A program made the translations under genes and the position numbers. From the NCBI GenBank assembly GCA_963796225.1, contig CAWCLK010000032.1, positions 1 to 57,452 on the forward strand: a DNA stretch of 57,452 nt, in the 5' to 3' direction. This stretch comes from CAWCLK01 sp963796225 (GTDB lineage Bacteria; Actinomycetota; Nitriliruptoria; Nitriliruptorales; Nitriliruptoraceae). The notes beneath the pieces are model-generated. The model was not told the origin of the DNA. It made no database searches and worked only from the letters and a program-made list of their open reading frames with translations. This document shows, in pieces, positions 51,676 through 57,452 of this stretch (the stretch's first letter is position 1; every line of letters starts with the position of its first letter).

Positions 51676-52647
51676 GTGACGGTCCCCGTCCAGCTGGGCG
51701 AGGTCGACGCCGACCGGCTCGCGCGTGCCCGCCGTGCCGCGGTCGCGCGTGCCCTGGCCGAGGACCTCGGTGACGTCGGCGACGTGACCACCGCCGCGAC
51801 CGTCCCGCCCACGGCCACCGGGTCGGCCCGGCTCGTCGCGCGTGCCGACGGCGTGCTCGCCGGCCTCGACGTGGTGCGCGAGGTGTTCGAGCAGGTCGAC
51901 CCGCGGGTCGAGGTCGCCCTCGAACGGGCCGACGGCGACCGGGTCGTCCGCGGCGACGTGGTGGCCACCCTCCGCGGGCGGCTGCGCTCCCTGCTGACGG
52001 GCGAACGGGTCGCGCTGAACTTCGTGTGCCTGCTGTCCGGCGTGGCCACCCAGACCCGCCGCTACGTCGACGCCGTCGAGGGGACCGGCGTGGCCGTGCG
52101 GGACACCCGCAAGACCACCCCGGGGCTGCGCCTGCTCGAGAAGGCCGCCGTCGCCGCCGGCGGGGGCGCCAACCACCGGGTCGGGCTGTACGACGCGCTG
52201 CTGGTCAAGGACAACCACGTGCTGGCCGCCGGCGGTGCCGGGGCGGCCGCCCGACGCGCGATGGAGCGCGCCCGGGGACGGCACGTGCAGGTCGAGGTGA
52301 CCACCCTCGACCAGCTCGACGAGGTCCTGGCCGCCGGGGTCGAGGACGTGCTCGTCGACAACTTCACCCCCGACGACATCCGCCTGGCCGTGCGGCGCGT
52401 CGCGGGGCGGGCCAGCCTCGAGGCCTCCGGCAACATCACGCTGGACACGATCCGCGCCTACGCCGAGACGGGCGTGGACCGCATCGCCACCGGGGCGCTG
52501 ACCCACTCCGCCCCGTGGCTGGACCTCGCCCTGGACGTCGACCAGGTCGACGGGGACGAGCCGGCCGACGCCGCCGGCGCCGCGACCGGTGACGACGGCG
52601 GGACGTGGCTGGAGAGCGTCACGGGCCTGCGCGCCGAGGAGGACTGA
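51676..52647 (+). CDS. nadC: nicotinate-nucleotide pyrophosphorylase (quinolinate phosphoribosyltransferase)
   Basis: 323 aa from GTG 51676, zero gap to panD. Converts quinolinate and PRPP to nicotinate mononucleotide. ALAEDLGDVGDVTTAATV, then LNFVCLLSGVATQTRRYV, RDTRKTTPGLRLLEKAAV, GGGANHRVGLYDALLVKDNH and LEASGNITLDTIRAYAETG cover the fold. A 45-residue acidic tail follows. nadA and nadB are not in the window. Confidence 0.96.
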   Translation: MTVPVQLGEVDADRLARARRAAVARALAEDLGDVGDVTTAATVPPTATGSARLVARADGVLAGLDVVREVFEQVDPRVEVALERADGDRVVRGDVVATLRGRLRSLLTGERVALNFVCLLSGVATQTRRYVDAVEGTGVAVRDTRKTTPGLRLLEKAAVAAGGGANHRVGLYDALLVKDNHVLAAGGAGAAARRAMERARGRHVQVEVTTLDQLDEVLAAGVEDVLVDNFTPDDIRLAVRRVAGRASLEASGNITLDTIRAYAETGVDRIATGALTHSAPWLDLALDVDQVDGDEPADAAGAATGDDGGTWLESVTGLRAEED

Positions 52648-52648
52648 G

Positions 52649-53413
52649 ATGCTCCTCGCGCTGGACGTCGGCAACTCCAACACCGTGCTCGGGGTCTTCG
52701 AGGGCCACGACGTGGGGGCCCACTGGCGGGTGTCCACCGAGCCGCACCGCACGCCCGACGAGGTCGCGCTGACCCTCGACGGCCTGCTGCGGTTCGCGGA
52801 CCTGTCGCTGCGCGACCTCGACGGGATCGTCATCGCGTCGGTCGTCCCGCCGGTGACCGAGACCTACCGCGAGATGGCCACCCGCTACCTGCACGCCCCG
52901 CCGATCGTGGTCGAGCCGGGCACCCGCACCGGCATCCCCATGCGGGTCGACAACCCCCGCGAGATCGGTGCCGACCGCATCGTCAACGCCGTCGCCGCCG
53001 CCGAGCTGTACGGCGCCCCGTCGCTGGTCGTCGACTTCGGCACCGCCACGTCCTTCGACGCGGTCGACGCCGACGGGGCGTTCGTGGGCGGGGCGATCGC
53101 CCCGGGCGTGCGCGTGGCCACCGACGCGCTGGCCGAGCACGCGGCGCGCCTGCCCAAGGTCGAGATCGCCCGCCCCGACGCCGTCATCGGCCGGACCACG
53201 GTCTCCGCCCTGCAGTCCGGCATCGTGCACGGCTTCGCGGGGCAGGTCGACACGATCGTGCGACGGATGTGCGACGAGCTCGGTCCCGGGGTCACCACGG
53301 TGGCCACTGGTGGAGCGGCCACGACGGTGCTCGAGACGTGCGAGACCATCGACCACCACGACCCGTGGCTGACGTTGAAGGGGCTGCGACTGATCTGGGA
53401 ACGGAACACCTGA
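52649..53413 (+). CDS. coaX: type III pantothenate kinase
   Basis: 254 aa. First step of CoA synthesis from pantothenate. LLALDVGNSNTVLGVFEG is the ASKHA phosphate-1 motif; NPREIGADRIVNAVAAAEL, VVDFGTATSFDAVDADGAF and GGAIAPGVRVATDAL follow. With panC and panD it gives a CoA branch in one operon. The stop shares a base with the next ATG (TGATG). Confidence 0.97.
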   Translation: MLLALDVGNSNTVLGVFEGHDVGAHWRVSTEPHRTPDEVALTLDGLLRFADLSLRDLDGIVIASVVPPVTETYREMATRYLHAPPIVVEPGTRTGIPMRVDNPREIGADRIVNAVAAAELYGAPSLVVDFGTATSFDAVDADGAFVGGAIAPGVRVATDALAEHAARLPKVEIARPDAVIGRTTVSALQSGIVHGFAGQVDTIVRRMCDELGPGVTTVATGGAATTVLETCETIDHHDPWLTLKGLRLIWERNT

Positions 53414-54078
53414 TGCCGGTCGCGTTCAACGTGGCCCTGGTCGCCGTGACCATCGGGTCCTTCCTCATGCAGGCCGTGCGCATCCGGCGCTACGGCGCCG
53501 CCGGCGTGTCGCGGTCCACCTGGCTGGGCCTGCTGATCTCGGTCACGCTGTGGAGCGTCTACGGCATCGCCCGCGCCGACTGGACCATCACCGCCACCAA
53601 CGTGCCGCTGGTGCTGGTCGCCACGGTCATCGTCTGGGCGATGGTGCGCGACGGGGCGGCCAACCGCTCCGACCCGCTGGTCGCGGGGGTGGGGACGTTG
53701 GCCGCGGCGCTGGTCGCCGTGGTGCTCGTCGGCCCGAGCGTCGTCGGGGCCGGGGCCGCCACGCTCGTGGTCGCCCGCATCGTCCCCCAGCTCGTCGAGG
53801 CGTTCCGCGCCGAGGACGTCGCCGGCGTGTCGATCACGACCTGGCTGGGCAACGTCGCCAACAAGGTCCCGTGGGCGATCTACGGCGTCGCCGCCGTCGA
53901 CGTGTGGATGACCTGGGCCTCGGTCATCGCCGTCGTGCTGTCGCTGGCGATCGTGGCGGTCGTCGTCGTGCGCCGGCGGGGCGGGGCGCGGGGCGCAGCC
54001 ACGCCGAGCCGGTGTTCGCCGAGCGCTGAGGTCGGGGCGGCGGGGCGTCGAAGGTGCGGCAGCTGGCCATCGAACTGA
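53413..54078 (+). CDS. PQ-loop/SWEET-like membrane transporter
   Basis: 221 aa, about six to seven membrane helices in two related halves. GVSRSTWLGLLISVTLWSVY and GVSITTWLGNVANKVPWAIY are the repeated PQ-loop/MtN3-like segments. Such proteins move sugars or other small solutes without energy input. The last 35 residues are Arg/Gly/Ser-rich without fold and may be a frame artefact. Coupled to coaX, though a link to CoA metabolism is unproven. Confidence 0.8.
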   Translation: MPVAFNVALVAVTIGSFLMQAVRIRRYGAAGVSRSTWLGLLISVTLWSVYGIARADWTITATNVPLVLVATVIVWAMVRDGAANRSDPLVAGVGTLAAALVAVVLVGPSVVGAGAATLVVARIVPQLVEAFRAEDVAGVSITTWLGNVANKVPWAIYGVAAVDVWMTWASVIAVVLSLAIVAVVVVRRRGGARGAATPSRCSPSAEVGAAGRRRCGSWPSN

Positions 54079-54413
54079 CGCGATCGCTTCCACCTGTGGG
54101 GGTGCCCGGCCCAGGCTGAAGCGTGCCCCGCACCGTCCGGCACCGCCGTCTCGGCCTTGCCGGTAACCAGGATGACTCGCCGACATCGACCGGGACTCTG
54201 TCCCGTTCCGATACGGATGGGATTGAGTTACCCAATCTTGGGGATGGCGGAGTGCGGCTGCGGGAGTTCTCTTGGCCTCGCCGGTCGGGGACAACCGGGC
54301 CGGACGGGGCGAGTGACGATCCATCAGCCTGAACGGTCGCCTGGGGCGGATGGGGAGCGAGGGCGAGACCGGCGCTTCGAAACCGAAGCCACCTCCCTCA
54401 GAGGGGAATGCAC
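54079..54413. promoter_or_regulatory. leader region before the SipW locus
   Basis: 335 nt with lower GC in parts (GATGGGATTGAGTTACCC). It contains GCTTCG-AAAC-CGAAGC (54374-54389), a 6-bp hairpin just before the ribosome site GAGGGG. I compared it with the c-di-GMP (GEMM) riboswitch consensus and did not find the ACGCAAAG core. A promoter is likely but I cannot place it. ORFs here lack protein character. Confidence 0.35.
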
Positions 54414-54868
54414 ATGCTCAAGAAATCCTGACCTTGGGCTGGCCGCCGGGATGATCACCGTCGGCGCCGCCTCCGCAAACACCTTCACCGAGACCGGTGC
54501 CCATCTTTGGAACGGTCCTGGCCTCTGACGTCATGGACGTCCAGGCCTGCACCGTCGACGACGTCTCCATCGTCGGCTACTTCAACACGGGTGCTCCGCT
54601 CAATGGGGTCACTGTCGACACAGGACCTGGAACTGCGCAGATTGCCTTCAAGGGGATGAACTCGGAGTGCGTCGGCGAGGAAATCGACGTGCGAGCCCAC
54701 GACGGCAACACCATGCTGGCCCGGGCATACAACCTGACGATCCCGAGCGCGGACTTCGTGGTCACGCTCCAGCAGTCGTTCTCGGCCGAGGACGTCGACA
54801 AGTTCGTGATCCTCGTGCACGACCAGGTCGTGGGGAATGCTGAGGCCGGTTCGATCGCGTCCTCCTGA
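54414..54868 (+). CDS. small secreted SipW-type cargo, frame-broken
   Basis: ATG 54414 follows GAGGGG. With corrections in short homopolymers (AAGAAA-TCC, GGGC-TGG) and one near 54495, the start reads MLKKILTLGLAAGMITVGA, then ASANTFTETG: a signal peptide of the SipW-processed style. The mature part of about 120 residues is beta-rich with two cysteines (VMDVQACTVDDVSIVGY; GMNSECVGEEIDV) and ends FSAEDVDKFVILVHD. This fits small actinobacterial proteins encoded beside SipW-like peptidases, likely extracellular fibre or matrix subunits analogous to TasA/CalY. Similarity to TasA itself is not visible. Confidence 0.65.
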
Positions 54869-54898
54869 TTTCGAGCGAGTCGACGTAGGGGTTTGGCG

Positions 54899-55438
54899 AT
54901 GACCCGAGGTGCATCGTTAGGTGCAGTCGGACTCGTGACCGGACTCCTCGCGTTCATCGTCGTCTGGCCTGCCTCCTTCGGGGGGCAGGCCAAGCTACAT
55001 CGTCGTCGACGGCACATCCATGGAGCCGACCTTCGTCACGGGTGACTTCGTCATCGCTCGGAGCGCGAGCGAATACCGCGTAGGCGACATTGTCGTCTTC
55101 CAGACCGAGAGCGCCGACGTCATTCACCGCATTGTCGGCGGCAACGCCGAGGACGGCTTCGCGACGCGCGGGGACAACAAGACCAACGAATGATCCCTGG
55201 ACCCCGACCCCGGACCAGATCAAGGGGCGGGCGTGGATCCACGTCCCGCATGTCGGGGGGTACATCCGTGCGGTCCACCAAGCCGTACCCCTGCCCGTGT
55301 GGGGAGGCGGACTCGCCTTGATCCTGGGATCAGGCCAGGCACGTAAGCGACGTCGACGGCAGCGTCGCCGCAGCGACCAGAGCCCGGCTTGCGGCTCGAT
55401 GGCCATCACCACCAACACCAGGCGAGGCACCGACATGA
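54899..55438 (+). CDS. sipW: SipW/Sec11-type signal peptidase I, frame-broken
   Basis: S26B-type membrane peptidase. N-terminal helix AVGLVTGLLAFIVVWPASFG. Removing one G from the run at 54977-54982 gives GGRPSYIVVDGTSMEPTF with the catalytic Ser. VIHRIVGG supplies His in place of the bacterial Lys, as in SipW and archaeal or ER enzymes. An extra A near 55189 makes the stop; beyond it DPWTPTPDQIKGRAWIHVPH continues, then a C-terminal helix (PVWGGGLALILGSGQA) and an Arg-rich tail. The end is inferred from an ATGA overlap with the next gene. It should process the upstream cargo. Confidence 0.8.
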
Positions 55439-56636
55439 AGAACCTGACGAACACCACGCCGCACACTACGGCTGCGGTGGGTCTGGCCGTCGTCGGCCTG
55501 CTCGTCCTCGCCCTCGCCCCGACCGCGTGGACGGCCTTCCGGACGTCACCGGAGTCCGACGTCACCCCACGGGGGCGGGCCGCCGAGCACCAGCTTGCCT
55601 TCGAGTACACGGCCATCGCGGAGGGCACGTCGGTGGTGTACCCGTCCGGGCAGGTCGGTCCGGTCCGCGCGCCGTAAGACGCCGGCTCCGACGCCGCCGA
55701 GACGGAGCAGCAGGGCGCCCCCGAGGACGGTCCCGTGGAGGCTGTTGCGGACGCGGTCGCGCCCCAGGCCCTCTACCGCGACCTGATCGATCACATCGAC
55801 GTGGTCGTCGACTACGCCCCGACCTTCGACATCTCTCAGATCTCCGGCACGTACAAGGTCGAGCTGCGATCTCCGCCCCCGACGGGTGGACCACGACCCT
55901 GCCGGCCATCCGCGAACGTGACATCGACGCCGTTCCCATCTCCGTCGACGTGCCCGTCCGCTTCGACACGGCGCAGTCCCGCATCGCCGAGGTCGCGGCC
56001 GTCACCGGCCAGTCACCTGACAACTTCACCGTCACGGTCGTTCCCACCTTCGACGTCACGGGGACGGTCGACGGTCAGCCCGTGGACGCCATGATCAGCC
56101 AGCCCCTGACCTTCCACATTGCAGGCAACGTGATCCAGGTCGAGGGCACTCTGCGTCACACGGAGCCGGCGGTGGCGGACGGGGCTGCCACGGTCAGCGC
56201 GCCGAACGACGTCAGCGTGTTCGGAGCCACCATGACGGTGTCCGACGCACGCAGGTTCTCGTTGGCGGCCATCGCCGGCCTCCTCCTCGTTGCCGCCGGT
56301 CTGGCGTGGTTCGGGTGGGGCCGCCGCCCGGAGGACCGCATCCGAGCGATGTACCGGTCGCGCCTGGTCGACGTCGCCGAGAGTGCTGCCGACACTGGCC
56401 AGCCGATCCCGGTGACCTCCTTCAACGAGCTGCGTCGCCTCGCCACGCGGGACGACCGGATGATCCTCCACCAGGTCGTCGAGAACGGTGCGCACCGCTA
56501 CTTCCTGCCCGATGGGGACCTCACCTACGAGTACGTCCTCGGGGGCGCCCCAGTCGACATCCCTGCCTCCGAGCTGTTGGCCGAGGACGTGGCGTCCCCC
56601 CGGGGGAAGCTGTTCGCGAAGGGCCGGCGGGGATGA
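55435..56636 (+). CDS. DUF5305-like membrane protein, with in-frame stop and frame break
   Basis: From ATG 55435: an N-terminal helix (AAVGLAVVGLLVLALAPTAW), then an extracellular beta region (HQLAFEYTAIAEGTSVVYPS; LIDHIDVVVDYAPTFDISQI), then after a missing C near 55869 ISAPDGWTTTLPAIRERD, VTVVPTFDVTGTVDGQPVDA, a C-terminal helix (LAAIAGLLLVAAGLAWFGWG) and a cytoplasmic domain of about 110 residues. An in-frame TAA at 55675 interrupts otherwise continuous coding. DUF5305 proteins commonly neighbour SipW-like peptidases, notably in haloarchaea. Perhaps a chaperone or assembly platform for the exported cargo. Confidence 0.65.
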
Positions 56637-57319
56637 CCGCCTCGGCCAGCATCTCTGGCGCCGCCACAGGCCGACGTGCCTCGTCCTGCTGGTCGCGACC
56701 CTGGCGGCGGGCGTCGCGAGTGCCGCCGCCTGGACCGGCGGCGCGTGCCGTGGCAACGCATGGAACGGGCCACCTGGCTCGATCGACGTGGACCTCGGGT
56801 GGGAAGACGGGACAACCGGGGGAGTCTGGGTGACCGAGGTCGGCCTCGACGGCCTGCCGAGGCGTTGCGAAGGCGCACCCCTGCGCATCACGGCGCGAGG
56901 AACCGCGGCGGAGGCCACGTCGGGGGTCGTGATCTGGCCACCACGTGGTCCGACCGTGATCCGTGCTCAGGAGCCGCCCGTCCGTCGGGTGTGGTGACTG
57001 ACGGGCGCGTCAGAGCAACATTCTGTCTTACGACGCAGCCTGTGTCGGGAGAAGCCCTGACCGAGCTCGAGTTCGCCGTGCCCGTGCTTCCGGGCAACCC
57101 GCACGATCAGGTCGGGGTCGGCGAGCGAGCCGTCGATGGCGGGACTCCCGGGCAGGACACGGAGGCGCTTGCCAACATGGCAGGTGAGCGTACGGCGAAC
57201 TGTCCTCGACCGGACGGGACATCGACCGACTCCTCGCCCTGGGGGCCGGGTTCGTCCTGGCCGGATCGCTGATTGTCCTTCGATCCCGATCCAGAGGCAC
57301 CGGCCGACACTCGCGGTAG
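56635..57319 (+). CDS. secreted protein with LPxTG-like wall anchor, frame-broken
   Basis: Possible start ATG 56635, overlapping the upstream stop, then an early frame break. The signal helix LVLLVATLAAGVASAAAW is in the frame stopping at 56997. The mature part has GGACRGNAWNGPPGSIDVDL and GVWVTEVGLDGLPRRCEG. A break near 56985 leads to VRATFCLTTQPVSGEALTEL. A last one near 57200 gives LSSTGRDIDRLLALGAG, then FVLAGSLIVLRSRSRG: a sorting-signal layout (LxxTG, helix, Arg tail) ending at TAG 57319. Probably a wall-attached partner or anchor of the fibre system. No sortase gene is in the window. Confidence 0.6.
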
Positions 57320-57452
57320 ACGCCTCGAGAACACGCGCGGCGGCCAATCGATGCGAATTGGACGCCACGGCCGGGACCGGGGTCCCGGGGCCTGTCCAAG
57401 ACGGTGTCCACCAGCTGGGCGGGTCGTTCGCCGTCGTGGTCCCGCCCCGCCC
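57320..57452. other. right edge, no gene seen
   Basis: 133 nt after the last stop. I see no convincing coding frame, hairpin or repeat here. ORFs on the minus strand are shadows of the anchored-protein gene. Confidence 0.4.

Noticed and set aside
54079..54413. A c-di-GMP (GEMM) riboswitch before the SipW locus
   Set aside because: There are GG-rich paired segments, but the conserved ACGCAAAG block and receptor arrangement were not found.

Overview
The window is very GC-rich DNA with GTG/TTG starts, many 1-4 nt overlapping gene junctions (ATGA, GTGA, TGATG) and gene orders typical of Actinobacteria. The metalloprotease-tilS-hpt-ftsH-folE-folP-folB-folK-(DUF2520)-panC-panD-nadC-coaX order, a Gram-positive Tad pilus locus and two secreted proteins with cell-wall-binding repeat 2 domains fit a deep-branching actinobacterium. 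Something near Nitriliruptoria/Euzebya/Egibacter is my guess from the repeat-domain wall proteins; it is inference, not a phylogeny. No rRNA, tRNA or CRISPR array was seen.

Layout. 1-4.3 kb (minus): sulfate-assimilation operon, cysH-type APS reductase, precorrin-2 dehydrogenase, uroporphyrinogen-III methyltransferase and a siroheme nitrite/sulfite reductase that runs off the left edge. 4.6-9.5 kb: UDP-glucuronate decarboxylase, metF, and a GNAT/acyl-CoA-synthetase protein acetyltransferase. 9.7-14.3 kb (plus): an NTF2-like protein, then five tightly packed genes (EspC/WXG100-like, a 454-aa conserved protein, two lipoproteins, a secreted EF-hand-loop protein). 14.5-22.9 kb (minus): a Tad/Flp pilus operon led by a LysM membrane protein. 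23.1-32.5 kb (plus): a Ser/Thr kinase, a CWB2-GH18 wall enzyme, a site-2 protease coupled to a biotin-carrier/carboxyltransferase fusion, and a CWB2-Rpf-like wall enzyme. 32.5-34.4 kb: a group II intron inserted in the 3' arm of the Rpf-gene terminator. 34.4-39.9 kb: aldo/keto reductase, hydrolases, a small HTH protein and membrane proteins. 39.9-53.4 kb (plus): the conserved tilS-to-coaX housekeeping block, interrupted by a minus-strand MntA-HepT toxin-antitoxin pair. 53.4-57.3 kb (plus): a SWEET-like transporter and a SipW locus (small secreted protein, SipW/Sec11-type signal peptidase, DUF5305-like protein, cell-wall-anchor protein).

The most interesting system is the SipW locus at the right end, which looks like a fibre/biofilm-matrix export module. 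Also notable: three pairs of tandem palindromes of different sequence (14.4, 24.8 and 48.4 kb), each pair spaced about 62-73 nt. The 48.4 kb pair lies inside a 56-codon ORF coupled by start/stop overlap to both neighbours.

Caution on quality: at least ten genes show apparent one-base frame breaks with coding sequence continuing on both sides, many next to G/C or A runs, and they cluster in the last 3 kb. I read these mostly as consensus indel errors rather than pseudogenes, but raw reads are needed to decide.
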